NCBI RefSeq assembly: GCF_022539505.1
Contig: NC_061514.1
Span: 34,935,769-34,999,768 of the forward strand
Direction: 5' to 3'
From: Lolium rigidum
Lineage: Eukaryota > Streptophyta > Magnoliopsida > Poales > Poaceae
Length of the DNA stretch: 64,000 bases
The position numbers were made by a program, and so were the translations under genes. Positions 42,301 through 55,110 of this stretch are shown here, piece by piece. The notes beneath the pieces are model-generated. The model was not told where the DNA came from and did not search any database. It was given only the letters and a program-made list of their open reading frames with translations. Within the stretch, counting starts at the first letter, position 1. Each line of letters starts with the position of its first letter.

Positions 42301-43330
42301 GGTTCACTTAGTCGATCTCGTCCATTCATTCCGGGCCAGACCTTCCTAGATGAAGCCATGTAACAGCCAATTTCTACCCGCCTCCTTCTGTATTTGGGAC
42401 CCGCAGCTCGTCCGGTCCACTCGTCAGTCGCTTGGGTGGGTTTCCAGTTAGTTACGTGTGGCTGCGGGCGTAAGGGGTTGGCTGCCCACCCAATCCCCAC
42501 TCACGTTTCTCTCTCCCCCAATCCCCACTCACGGTTCCTCTTCCCCAATCCCCATGGTTCTTCTCCCAATTCCTCAACCCTAGGCCAATCCCGACCCCGC
42601 TCGCCGCCAGCTCCTGCCCCTCTCTGTTCCTCGGCTCCAATGGAGCGAAGCCGGCGACGCGACGCCTCCTCCCCTTTCCACGGTTCCTGAGCAGGCGCGC
42701 ACGCGAGCGTGCAAGGGCATGCGGGGCGGGCTGGTGACCAAGGCGAGGCCAGCAGGTGACGGTGGTGAGGGGCCTGTGCGCGGCGGGCTGCTGCTGTGCT
42801 CCGCCTCTCCATCCCCCCATCGAGGCGGAGGACGACATGGCATCTCGCGCGCCTCTCCTCCCTCACGGCGCCGCTGATCCCTGCTCCGGCTCCTCCCCTG
42901 GCGCGGGCGACCTCCGGCAGGCGCCGCCGGCGCGGGCAAGGGGCGGCGCGACCGGTCCTTGTAGGGGCGGCGTGGGAGGCAGCGAGGGCGACCTCCGCAG
43001 GCCATCGAGCGCGCGGGGAGGGCGTCGACGTGCTCTCTCGCGCTCCCAGCACCTCCGAGCTCGTCAGGCAAGAGGGGCTGCTGGAGCTCCGCCCTCGACG
43101 GCGATGGCGGACAGCGACGGCGATGGAGCGGCCTGCGAAGGCGCGCGGGGGCGCTGGCAGCGCCTCGACGTACCGCCTTCCGCGTCGAGCTTCACCTTGA
43201 TCTTGCGCCGTCATCCTCACCGGGAGCAGCGCCGCCTCCGCTTCGCGCGGCCAACCTTCAAACCCATCCCTTTCACCCTCTCCCCGCCAAGGTCATACTC
43301 GACCAACACAAGCCAGGTAAGGGCACTCGT
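42301..43330 (+). other. GC-rich first-exon-like block, unrecognised
   Basis: A CT-rich leader with repeats of ccccaatccccactcacg (42497-42560) leads into a GC-rich segment to about 43320, where a cacaagccaggtaaggg donor occurs. Open frames exist on both strands; the longest plus frame begins at 42756. No protein family was recognised. The organisation matches that of the Helitron cargo at 11.9-12.6 kb. Confidence 0.35.
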
Positions 43331-46300
43331 AGCCTCCTGTGTAATTTTTCTGCTGTTGATTTGTCTCCTCCCCTCTCCCATCCACTCCCCATAATTTCTC
43401 AGATTTGCTTGTGTAGATGTTTTGTATCTATGCATATAAGGTATTTGAGTAAAATCCAAGCACTGCAGGTACAGATTGGTTCTTTTTATGCCATATTGTA
43501 TACTGTGAGAGATTATCACTGTCATCATGGCCCCAGCTTCTACAAACAGGAGCTCCTCGACGCCTCTCTTAGTCTTTGATACCATGTCTCGACATGACTT
43601 TTGCATATGCAGGTTACATACTCTCGTGATAAGTTTTTAGCTCCATTCTTTCTCACATGTCATGAATCCAGATTGGTTATTTGGCTGTTTTTTTGTGCAT
43701 GATTTTTGTTCAGAAGTTCCTAATTGTTTGATCCAAGTGGACCTTTTCCATTTGTATTTGAGAGCTTCATTCTTCTCTGAAATTTGTTGCAAGTATCATT
43801 TACATCATGTCCCATACAGTTTTGTTGTACCGCTTAATGTGTTGGAAAGTTTGGCTCGTGAAATATATTTAGTAGTCATATTTTCTGTGCACAGATGAAT
43901 CTCTCTCCTTTGAAGATGGCTATGAAGAAAAGAACTAATCAGTTGTAGGATGGTTACATTACCACATGGGAGAGAATATGTTTGTTGTTGTGATGTGCGC
44001 AAGTCCAGCGTTAATTTATGATTATGGTGAGTTCCATCTTTTCAATGCTTGTCATCTCTGAAATTACATACAATTTGTTCCCTAATACAGTAATACTGTA
44101 CAAATTTAGAAAGCGGCTGACATATGATTTCTTCCTGGGTGTTTACATAAGATTATCCATGCAACTTTGAGGATTGTTTACCTTTTGCGGACCAATTTAT
44201 ATTTGTTAAAATTTTAGATCTAATTTTATTGTTAATTCTCTCTCGCTATATGGCAGGTATACATGCATGATCTATTTAGAAAAATGGTTATTTGCTTGGC
44301 CACCGAGGCCATGCTGCTGCTGCGCTCTATCTTGGTGATATTTAATTTTGTTAAAGTATGATAATTTTTCCCTCTTGGTGGATATTTAATTTTGTTCAGG
44401 TCATTTGATTACAGAGACTTATTTATTATTGTAAAGGATTTTCCCAGAAATTTGCCCTCCAAAGTGATAATTTGCCTTGAATGTAATTAAATATTGTTCA
44501 CCATCTAATATGTTTTGTACTGGATATGGCAGATACACATCTGCACAGGAGATAAATGATAGCCTTATGGACTACCCCCTATGAATGTATGCTCTAACTC
44601 CAATCAATGATCTGCCAAGGCCTTCCGACCTGCCGACATGTACTTATATGGTTTCAGAAATATAATGTCTATACCTGACCTATTCTTTATATTTCTGCTG
44701 ATGTTTGCATCAAGGCCTTCCGACAAAGATTGAACTTATATTTCTGAAGTTTATATTACAGGTATGGTCAGGTATAGACAGTAGATGAGAGCATGCACAT
44801 CTATATGAAAGTTTCAGTTTGGTCAATAGCATGAATTACAATCCGGTAATTCAATCATTAAGATTCGTGAATCATGGTTGTTATTTTGTACAAGTTTTGC
44901 ATTCTCCAATTTATGGGGATCCCCTTTGAGAAACTTCTTTGCCCTATTTTATTTTTCAGGTGCATAAAAAGAATTACAATGAATGGTTATTCAGATATGA
45001 CCCTTCAAAGCTATTGATATTCGTATAGGTAAATGGGCGACCTAATTATAATTTTACTTATATGTTATTATTTCTTCACTTACGAGCTTTATGAGCTCTT
45101 CCTATCTATATGCTAGCTTATCTGTATCACAGTTTGTTACTAGAGCAATTTCTGACCTGTTTGTATAGTTTATATAAGTAGCTCACGCCTTAGTTTGAAT
45201 TTTGATTGAGAATAAGTTGGCATATAATGTATTTGGGGTTAGTTGCGCCTCTCTACTGCTGCTGCTCCCCAACCTGTTGTCCCCCTTGACTGCAGAGACA
45301 AATAGCACATCTCTTTCACCATTCCCCTCATCTCTGATTATTTTCAGACCTGATTTACCTGGTTGTTACCTAGATATGGTTATTGGTTGCCAAAATCATT
45401 GATTGTTTGTGTTCTAGATCATACATAAATGTGGGCTCTATCAGCTGGATAATACTGAACTGATGGATCTTCCATTTCTCTATCGTTTTAGGTACGTTGT
45501 TTAAGTACAGAAAGTGTTTTAAGTACAGAAAGTGGTTGGTATTTGTTTCCTATTTTGGTACAAGAAAAATCTTCTAACTAATTCTCTGTACAATCTTGCA
45601 TGTTGTGTATTACATTTCAAGCATATATAATGTCAATGATATACTATGTTTTCGGGACACCATATTTCTTTGTATGCCATGCTCAAAGGCATATATTATT
45701 TCTCTGACTTGGTTTCTGACATGGTGGAAGCAAAGTCAAGCTAGATATGCATGTGTCGACGAGGTGACAAGCTATCTCTTGGTTTAATGCAAATATATTT
45801 TCTCCTTTCCCCCCTACTATAACTGACTCAAAAAATACATTCAGGCTGCCGTTGTTAAACTGAGACACCTCATGCAATTTATCGGGAGGATGAACTATTG
45901 CCTAAATTATCTCGAGACCAACTTAAGTACAGGGAATGATCCAAGTTTCCGTTGCACACGTAATTGAAAATCTATCATGGAATTACTGGAACTGACCATG
46001 GGTCTTTCTTCCTATTTTCCAACTCCATTGGCTTGCTTATTTCTTTGCCTTCTGCCTTACACTTCTTTCTTAGTTTGGCTCTATCTAGCTACTAGCCAAT
46101 GCACTGATTTAGGTTGTTTGTTCTCGCAATGTTTTTCTCTTCTTCTATTTACTTTTTACCTGCATTTCTTTTGTAATTTGAATCTTTCTGGTGGCTTATG
46201 CGTAGGTTTAGGTTAGTCACTCTAATATGTCGATTCTCCGCATTCTCCAGGATGCAATTTCTACCAGTGTTCATGCCTATTGGAACTGACTGAAAATATT

Positions 46301-49300
46301 ATGCTGCAGAAACCTAGGAAAGTGGCAATGCAAGCAATCTGAGTGAAAGAATTCATACCTCGAGGGTCTCAGAGGAATGTTGTTGTGCGCATATCCCAGA
46401 TCCGGGAGAACATGGATCAAGAACAAAATGTCTCTGAACTAGGGTTCATTATTGTGGAGCAAACTGGTACCTTCTGAACATTGAGATACTCGATCCCTCC
46501 ATCATTACCTACACATGAGGTCCATGAGTTAGCAACTTAGCATGGCCTTATCATCAAATTATTTATCCATACTAACTCATCCTTTAGATAACGAAAACTA
46601 TAACAGCATATATCATCAAAGCTCCTTTATATATCATCGAAAACATGGATGAAGTGCAAATTTTTCAACATGGACAATTTACTCTAGATACTGGATATGA
46701 ATGGTACAGTAAAGGTACATCTCATTTAATTAAATAGTGGATGAGCAAACTATTTGTTTTCATATGTGGTAGGATGTCTGTTAGTTCATATTGGAAAGAT
46801 GTATATAAAGGTTGAGTGTTCTACTCCGCACTTCATAAGCTAATCAAAGGATGCATACTTATCTTTGGAATGCTAGCTTAATAGTTAGTGTCTTTATGCG
46901 ACCAGTGTATTAGTATGTCCTGAAAGAAGAGCAGAAACCACTCTTATTTATGATTTTATTGTTTTTACTCTGTAATGTCTTGCTTGGTTTGCGAAGTAAC
47001 AAAATTCTTTATGGTTAAAAAAAGAATTCATCAACTCTGTTTTTCCACACCTCGGTCTGCTTCATATGAATACAGATAAATGGGATACACACAGTTTTGG
47101 ATATTTAGTTTCTCCATTTTGTTGTTTGCTAAATTCTGGGTTGTGATTTTGTTGTCCAATAAAGCGTATACTGATGCATGAAATACTTATGCTCCAGACC
47201 AGGGTTCTTGCACATCAGTAAGCACTAAGAATTATTCATCTTGTTCTCTTCGAAGAAAAATACCTACTTATTTCGTGTACCTGCGTATTACCTGCTTATA
47301 TATGTGCTAAAATTACAATGGATTTTGTCGGCCATTGCTGAGTGTAGTAGAGTTCTCTACATTCTCTAAGTATACTTGTTCGTTGACTGTTTATCGTCGA
47401 TTCTCTAAGATGAATGGACATCCCCAAAATGGCCATGAGATTTTGTCTAATCGGGTGGATGGAACAACTGGATGTATTTCATAAGTATGGAGGGAAGAGT
47501 AATAGCTTCTTTCAACAAGTTTGCCTAGAATGCAAAGATAAAGTTAGATCCCATGTGGATGACGAGGCTCTAAGCTACTCCTGTTTCCACCTGGTAACTT
47601 ATCTTTTATCGAACAACTATTATGGTTCCTGCATTGGATGTTTATCTATTATTTATCATAAGCATTCCATTAGTTTACTTACGGGATTGTATTTCCTTCT
47701 ATATTTATACTTGTTTTTCATGTGTCGTGCAATGATAGGTTGAGAAGCCAACCTTACAATTTTATGGTCTTCTAAAGGGGTTTTTGGGCACTTGTTTATG
47801 TCAGCGAGAGGCTGTTCACATATTCAGACTACGCAACTTTGGAGAAGAGATGAATGGTACTTATCCGGTATATTTTTTTCAGTTCTGAAAGAAGAAACTA
47901 TCCGACATGATTTATTTGCAGACTGTGCATGTCACTTGAAGCATTGGTTTATCTATAGGCATCTCCACCGCGTTAATCAAGAGAGGTTTGAACTGTAGGT
48001 ATGCGTTTTACGTTGTTTTCTTACCAGACTCATGGTGTGCAAGCTAGGTATCAAGTCCTTGTAGTTCCACACTTCTGCTTGACAGCCAAGACCCAAAGAT
48101 AGTCCAAAATTTCTTAACAAACCAATGGATCAGCTATCACTCATGGTCAACATTGTATGTTATGTTCAAATCAACATGACCAATTATGCACAAAAAGAAG
48201 TAAGAATAGAACTGTCAGCCTAGAGCTGCAACACAAGAAACAAAGGGGAAATACCCGATTAGTTTCACATGTTAATTACATTGTTTTAGGCTACACTCGA
48301 AGTTGCAAATACTATTAGTTTGTTGACTTAGACTTTGATTTAGCAAAAGTGGTGTCGGATAATTAATAATACCTTGTCATGGAAGCCATAATTATTTGGC
48401 AAATGATTCCGCATATAATTTTTTTGTTTTCCTATGTGAATCGCTGGTTTTAGTGCCATCCAAATGTCAACTATCATTGTTTACCTATATTTGGAGCTAT
48501 ACAGTTTTTATATGTTTTAGTGTCCTTTAAATTGTAGCATCGTGTTCTTCTAATGCCGCCTGAGTTATTCAAATTTGTTGAACATTACTGTTGTGCTATT
48601 ATATTGATTAGTCCGCTTACGGATATATCATGCAAGTGAAGATATGGCTGATGACCTAGCTAGAATGTTGGCGTTCTCGGCCTGCTGACACTGTCAGGAA
48701 CTGAGGAATATGGCCTGAGAAATCAGAAATGGATAAACATATATGCCACAACGTATGGCAATGCTGGTCACACAGGGCGTCCTTGACTATGCAAGTTCAA
48801 ATATTCATTTTTTGCTACTACTGAGTTGTCTCCTACCGCTTCATACAATAAATCAGAGAGGATGTTGATGCTGGATATAAGTGAGTCACTATTGTTTATC
48901 ACAAGTCACCAGATCTATATGTATAATATCCCCACTCGTAATAAAGTATGGGATGCTTTTCCATTTACTTGCAAATTGACCTTGTGATATCACAAGGTTG
49001 AAACGTTGTCGACCGACTAATATTCAAGCGAGAGGGGTTTCTGCAGACAATGAATCACTTGGTACATCTTTTCCGGAACATTGTTGTACTATTTTCATGT
49101 TTGAACAGATTGTTCTTGACACTGCAAGTGTAAGCAGTTTTTTAAATTTCATCTTTGTTCGTTTAAAGAAGCAGATTGGTTTCATAAAAAATAAGAGTGA
49201 GCTGGTTTGCATTGATACATATGATTGTTGATTTCGTTTTATCTTCCAGGTTCTAACGTCGTGGAATTTTGAGCATATTTTCGTGAAAACTTGGTTCATT

Positions 49301-49990
49301 ATGTTATGCATCTACTATGCAGATACTTGTGTCTTGCGGAAGTTTCAGAGAAAAAACATACTTTTATGTCTGATCGTAGCTTGAGACGCATCTATAACAT
49401 GTGACATCAATGGAAAGAACAAGCCTGTACCTGTAGTGTTGCTGCTGTAGCCAAGAAATCTCTGTATTCATTAAATGTAGTGCTTTCTTTAGGAGCAACA
49501 TCTGAAATCCGTGTACCCGAGTGTGTAGCCTGTAACTTCAGATCACAAGTTAATGGTTACACATCTGAAGGTTTCCTGGAAATGCTTAACTGCCAAACAG
49601 GGCTGTAATTAATGCATAAGTCTAAATAGTGTACAAATTCATGATACACTAATAGGGGATCAGTGGTCGGTAATACAAATACATGATCAGTGTGTGAATT
49701 AGAGTATAACCTTATTGGTGAGCATGTAAAGACCAACAACAGCAATATAAAATGTGGAACGGAAGTTGCGTTTCATGTTCAAGTAAAGACATGACCTGGC
49801 AAAATCAGGATACTACGAATAGAGAAAGCTTTGCTCATCTGCATCAACAAACCGATTTATCAAATCAGTGAAAAAAATTATGAAATATATAACAAAACTG
49901 AAAGGTCTAGAAAGCCTTGCAAGGACTGAACAGACTGCTCTTCCTCCAGAGTCTAACCAAACCGACTGACGACAGTTTAATCTCTAGACT
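43331..49990 (+). other. Long intron-rich, AT-rich region without recognised genes
   Basis: The texture is that of plant introns (T-rich, with scattered GT and CAG sites). Short exon-like islands occur at 45820-45960 and 47410-47600. None gave a recognisable protein. A 15-bp inverted repeat occurs at 44666-44680/44766-44780. The region probably belongs to the unit that ends at 52014. Confidence 0.35.
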
Positions 49991-50610
49991 CGAGATGCGC
50001 CAGAAAGAACTATCAGCACTCACCCGGTGGTCTCAGAGGAGGCGGAAGCGGCGGCCAGGCGAGCGGCATCCTCTTGGAGGCTTGGGAAGGGATCATGGCG
50101 ACGGGGAGGAGGACGGCTGGGCGGATCTGCCGGCCCCGGACGAACTAGGCGCGGTTGTGGACGGGGCTGACGCTGCGGCCACCGGCAGCGGGGACTTGAA
50201 CGGGTGACCGTGATAGAAGCGGAGCAGGCCTGAGACACCACCATTGGTGCAGCAGCGTTGGAAGCTTTGGATGGGAGGAACGATGCAAACCCACCATTAG
50301 AGCAGCTACCTCCGCCCCGAGCACCCTCACGAGGCCGCACGGCGGCGCAATTCCATGGCGGCCTCGGGAAATCGGCGCAATGCCGCTTCTCCCCGCATAT
50401 TGCTCCCCTTTCTGCTATCTTGCCGACGAGGCCAGTGCCTTGAACATGGCGACACGAGTTCTAGAGAACGACGAAAAACACATCGCCAAGGAGATGGGAA
50501 GCATTGTCGGTTAGCTAGAGAAAAAGAGGGGATTCCCTTCCCAGTATTTGTCGACAAGCTGCAACACTTTAGTTCCTTTTCTACGGCTAGCTCTTTTCTG
50601 ATTCTCTGGT
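49991..50610. other. GC-rich block, possible minus-strand first exon
   Basis: Between 50020 and 50500 GC content rises and both strands have frames of about 100 codons. A CT-rich pyrimidine leader is not evident. No homology was recognised. It may be the 5' exon of a minus-strand gene fragment. Confidence 0.3.
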
Positions 50611-50857
50611 GCTGAACGCAAGAAGAAGTGAATAGTGACCAAGCAAAAAAAAGAGGAGAACAACGTATAGACTATTTTATTCAGCCTGCCCCATCAATAT
50701 GGCCTACCAACAGAGAAGAAGGCCCAATATTATTACTATAGCTAGGCCACTTTATTATAGATAAAGAATAAAACTGGCCTCCTCCTGTTTCTTTTTTCTT
50801 CAATTAGTTATTTTTAATATAAACATTCAGCATCCACCAGGCCGACTCACACTTTAT

Positions 50858-51158
50858 TACATGCATGTTGCTTTTTTTTAGAAACACACTTCAGACATAG
50901 ATGCTCACATACATGCACATACACTCACCCCTATGAATGCACACACATCCTACCTCTATGAGGATTGAATCTTGAAATTGACGAAGTCACCACATGCATC
51001 TCGCTGTCGACGGGAACGTCGCCTCCCACTGAATGAATATTTCCGCCTTATGAGACACACAGATGTCAAACCGGGGTTTGAATTCTGGTGGGCTGGGGGT
51101 ACAACCACCGTTCTAACCACCCAACCTCAGGTTGGTTCTCTACATGCATGTTGCTTTT
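50858..51158 (-). mobile_element. Full-length Au SINE with 18-bp target duplication
   Basis: The 18-mer tacatgcatgttgctttt lies at 50858-50875 and 51141-51158. The body (50876-51140, minus strand) begins GAGAACCAACCTGAGGTTGG and carries the tRNA-derived pol III promoter: box A-like GGTTGGGTGGTTAGAACGG and box B-like GAATTCAAACCCC (normally GTTCAAACCCC). It ends GTGTGTTTCTAAAAAAAA. Au SINEs are widespread in Triticeae, which supports the taxonomic placement. It is a clean, probably recent insertion. Confidence 0.95.
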
Positions 51159-51984
51159 GGCATTCTTTTGTGCTCAATTGTCCGTGTACTTCCTTCCATT
51201 GAGTTCCATACGACAAAGTTGTTCTTCACTTATAGCTTACATTCACTAGATTCTCATGCACGATTAATATAACGATTTCTGAATCGTTTTTTCGGTGCGG
51301 AAGTTAGGAAACATGCGCCAAGGTTGCTAGAAGAAGAACACTATAGAGAAAGAATCTTACTAGAGGCGGGTTTCTTGTTGTGAGGTGCCAGGGATGAGAC
51401 CGCATTGACCCAATTTGGAACAAATTCCTTATTAACTTGAAGACTTGAGTTTCAGGCTTAAACATTCTGGAAAGCATTTGGAGAAAACAAGAAAGAATTA
51501 CTTCTCTCAGATCAAGAGCCAACGTAGATAATCGTGATTTTATTGTACCGAACATGAGTTAATCTTCTACTCTTACCATTTTTTATCTTTTATTTTTCGC
51601 ACATTTAATTGTTGGTTAATTTATCTTCTCATTTGCAACCGTGTTAACATTTGGAGGTGCAAGTATCTATTAGAACTACATTTTGTAAGTGTCGTGGCCT
51701 CTAAAGACCATGCTGCAATAATCTTATGCAGATGTTGCTTTTGTTGTTCTTTCCTTACTTCTATTGCTCTTGAAAAGAACCATCCTGTGTTAGTTAATGT
51801 AATATATTCCTAAATTCCTCCGATTGTATAGAACCGTTTGCTGCTTCGTTCGTAACTTCATGTGTTTTATCCTAATTTCAACCTATTAATTTTGTTTTGT
51901 AAAACCTAAAAAAAAGTTCTATATTTGCACACCTTATTTTCATCGTTGTTAAACTAACTGTAAATCAGCGTGAATTTTACGGGG
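51159..51984. other. Sequence between SINE and Helitron-type terminus
   Basis: AT-rich, without a recognised gene. A short minus-strand frame (51555-51304) is unconvincing. Confidence 0.35.
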
Positions 51985-52014
51985 TCGTGCGCCAAGGCGC
52001 ACATCTAAATCTAG
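51985..52014 (+). mobile_element. Second Helitron-type 3' terminus (5' end not found)
   Basis: GTGCGCC (51987-51993) pairs perfectly with GGCGCAC (51996-52002) across AA. Eight bases later comes CTAG (52011-52014), followed by host T. This matches the plant Helitron 3' end. The unit would extend leftwards through the gene-like region, but no convincing TCTNTACTA-like 5' end was identified. Confidence 0.65.
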
Positions 52015-52143
52015 TATGTTTTTCAAAGAGAGGTGGTAGCGGTGGCGCAGAATGGAACGGGTGGGTGGATGTGGATGAATGCACATTGGCCACCTAAGCA
52101 ATGGGTAAACAGGGTTAAAGCCTCAGGTTAGGAACATATTTAG
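52015..52143. other. Short host spacer
   Basis: Unassigned sequence between the Helitron-type terminus and the long-TIR element. Confidence 0.3.
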
Positions 52144-53206
52144 AGTGAATTCCACTTTTTACCCCCTAAGATCAATTTTGTACAACTTTTTATCCAATTG
52201 AATGGATATTCCTCAAAACTACCCCATTTAGCATACTTTCTTCTATTTTTTACCTTTTTCTATATTTTGCCCCATCCTCGCTGGTGGGTCCCACTCAAAG
52301 TATGGTGTGGCGTGTCCTAGTCAACTTCTTGAGCCTAGCCGAGCCGATTTAGTCAGGGCGTCACACCTTACTTGGGCCGAGCCATACCTGATCCGCGTGC
52401 CCCGCTGGTTTAGCCAAACCAACCCACATCACAGTACCAATCCGCTCGCCCTCTAGCATCGCATGAGAGAGAAAACCGAACAGAGGCAGGCGACTGGGCT
52501 GCTAGTTCACCGCGTGGCCAGTGAACGGGGGCGATCACCGGAGAAATAGGTGGTTCACCGGTAGGTCTCATATACTCTTCCAATGTATAGGGCTCTTTGC
52601 TCCGGTTATGCTGCCCTAACGGGAGTGGGTTTAGATTAAATCTAATGACAGTGATCAATGTTTACAAGATTGAAACTTTCGTGAATTATTATTACAGACT
52701 GTATTGCCATTAGGTTCCATTTTTTTAAGTTCTTAGATTGAGACTACATCTGAATTGGCCACGCTAATGCAAACTTCAGAAAGCAAAAATAACTCTGAAC
52801 TATTTCATCGATGGATATACCTATCGTAACAGAGTTTAGATCATAAACATGCGGACCATATATAGGGTGCCTGAACTTTTGTTTGAGTGCAAAGCTTTCA
52901 ATCATTTGTTTCTAGGATGATTAGATGTGTGTTGAAGTTGTACTTGACTACGGCATGATTTTTTTAGTTGCAATAGACATAAATTTGTGAATCTGATTTT
53001 TGTGTACATTGCAATTATTACGTGTGTGAACTGCAGCCACTAATGATTGCTAATTTTGAATTTTCAGAGATGGCTGCAGCCACTAATATAGAAAAGGGTA
53101 AAAAATGGAAGAAAGTATGCTAGATTGGGTAGTTTTGAGGAGTTTCTGTTAAATTGGGTAAAAAGTGGCATAAAATTGATCTTAGAAGGTAAAAAGTGGA
53201 ATTTAC
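52144..53206. mobile_element. Element with long (about 120 bp) terminal inverted repeats
   Basis: The left arm (52144-52268) contains aattccactttttacc, aagatcaatttt, cctcaaaactaccc and agcatactttctt. The right arm (53087-53206) is its reverse complement with about one change in ten. No transposase was seen inside. Long TIRs suggest a Mutator-like non-autonomous element, but a clean 9-bp duplication was not found, so the superfamily is open. Confidence 0.75.
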
Positions 53207-53219
53207 TTTTTTAAATACA

Positions 53220-53677
53220 CGAATTATTAGTTGTCAAACGCAATCACCTAGCCAAGGTAAAAGTATGCCAACCGGTACATAAATGAGTAAAGTCAGTTTT
53301 GAACTCGTAGAGTAGTTCAGAATCAAACCTCAATCTCTCTATCCCTGAAACCGGCACTTCAAACTTGGACTTGTTACTCACATTGACTACACGTGCTCAT
53401 GTGCCATATCCTTCTTTCTACCGCAGATCACTACACACTTGGTTGGCCCTCTCCTCTCTAAGAACTTGCAAAATTTTCTTTTGTTCGCAATAAAGTAAAA
53501 GTTTAAACAAAAAGAATGATTGATGATGTGCATTCAAAATCTAGACCGGAGAAAACAAGGATGACCTAACTCTGCGTTATGGACGATTATGTGGAACGCG
53601 ATGGTAGTTATAAACTAATAATAGACTGCCACTAGAACTTTCTTAGTACAGAGAAGAGAGGAAGAGGGCGGCACTCG
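53220..53677. repeat. Repeat R, copy 3, left part (empty site for the Helitron)
   Basis: This copy has no Helitron, LINE, CACTA or TIR-element insertions at the positions where copy 1 (9926-24867) does. It runs continuously through gccaaggtaaaagtatg, aatcaaacctcaatctc, gtaaaagtttaaac and cactagaactttcttag. It therefore acts as a reference for insertion boundaries. Confidence 0.65.
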
Positions 53678-54228
53678 TGCGGACATAGGCCTGGAATTAA
53701 AACTCGAAACTCGCGAGCTAAACGAGTAACTCGTGACTCGACTCGCCTCGACTCGAACTCGGTGTATAACGAGCCAAGCCGAGTTTCATATTTTGTTGTT
53801 AAACGAGTTCAAGCTAAACGAGCCGAGTTCATCGAACTCGCGAGTAGCTCGTTTAGCTCGGCAAAAATGAATTTGGCCCAAGCCCAGCAAAATACGCAAG
53901 TATATTTGTGGTTTCTCAACTTGACAATCTTATGCTGATGATATATTGATCGTTGTGGTTTATATTTTTGTGGTACCATAGTCCTAATGCTTGTTTTTCA
54001 TCATTTATCCCCACATATTCGGGGAAAATGCATTGTACAATTTACATGTTCTATTTGACAGTTTTAAACGAGCTACTCGTGAGTTACTCGCGAGCTTTGT
54101 GAGTCGAGCCGAGTTTCAAATCCGGACTCGATTGTTAAACGAGTCGAGTCGAGCTAACTCGATTGTTGACCGAGCTTTAGCGAGTCAAGCCGAGCTAGCT
54201 CGGCTCGAATTCCAGCCCTATGCGGACA
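53678..54228. mobile_element. hAT-type MITE with 8-bp target duplication
   Basis: The 8-mer tgcggaca is at 53678-53685 and 54221-54228. The element (53686-54220) starts TAGGCCTGGAATT and, read in reverse from its end, TAGGGCTGGAATTCGAGCC. The interior is full of gagctcg/cgagctc and aacgag units on both strands. Repeat R at 24816-24836 shows the uninterrupted site (cttgtgcggatgtaatcgcc). Confidence 0.93.
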
Positions 54229-54837
54229 TAATCGCCATTATATTGTTATAACAGAGACGGCAAATGTCCAGACCGTCACCTCGAGAGGCCTGTCGAAAGA
54301 CGATTCCAGCTCTTGGTTGTAACTGTTCTCTAAGTGCCATTTGCTACATGGTAGGATCTTTTCCCCTGATGGCGGCTCCTCGTACGTGCATGCGTAATCA
54401 GCCTAACAAAAAAAATCAGAATCTGGCTGTTCGACGTCCAAAAGGTCAAGTACTAGAAGTAGTACGGGACGGTTCAACTTGAACTCCTCCGTATTTCCAT
54501 AGTACAGTAAACCAAAAAGAATGAGTGGTGACCTGCACACTGACACTAACAACTACTACGTGCCAGAGTAGCATCACCGCATGAGGAGAAAAAAATTGGC
54601 CACTGCCCGGTTTGAACTGAATCTCCTGCGCCGTGCGGCTGTTTATTATGATAAATCATCCTCCTCACCACGTCTGCAGTGACACAGAGACAGTACAGTC
54701 TCGTCTGATAACAGCCCCTGACCAATCGCGCTGCCGATTTACAGGCCACCGCGGATACTGCAACCGCAATTCAGGAACTCTTCCTGTGTGGAGTGGAGAT
54801 GGTCAGATGGATTGATAGCAACGCATCGTTATCAGGT
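54229..54837. other. Repeat R continuation and unassigned intergenic sequence
   Basis: taaaccaaaaagaatgagtg near 54499 recalls the tttaaacaaaaagaatgatt block at 53499, suggesting an internal duplication of R. No gene was recognised. Confidence 0.35.
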
Positions 54838-55033
54838 GATACTATCATGGAAAAAAATAGCGCGCTATTCCAACGCTAATAGCACGCTATAGCATATCTG
54901 GAGAGCCGACGCTATGCTATTTTGGCGCTATAGCGCGCTATTTACGTTAATAGCACGCTATAGCATGCTAATAGCGTATTTTTAGACCCACGCTATTTTA
55001 TTATAGAGCGCAATTTTTTTCCTTGGATACTAT
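54838..55033. mobile_element. Small MITE of the ATAGCGCGCTAT family, copy 2, 8-bp target duplication
   Basis: gatactat is at 54838-54845 and 55026-55033. The element (54846-55025) starts CATGGAAAAAAAT and ends ATTTTTTTCCTTG. The interior repeats gctat/atagc words. The 8-bp duplication and TIR place it with hAT-like MITEs. Confidence 0.9.
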
Positions 55034-55110
55034 GCTAGGACTCGTGAACGAACTGTCTACACGTGTTTTTGTTAAAAGTAAAACCGTGGCGCAGCACAAC
55101 GATGAAGATA

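Noticed and set aside
43662..43898. Short hydrophobic ORFs in 43-48 kb as membrane peptides
   Set aside because: T-rich intron-like DNA always gives F/L/I-rich frames; no start context or conservation evidence.
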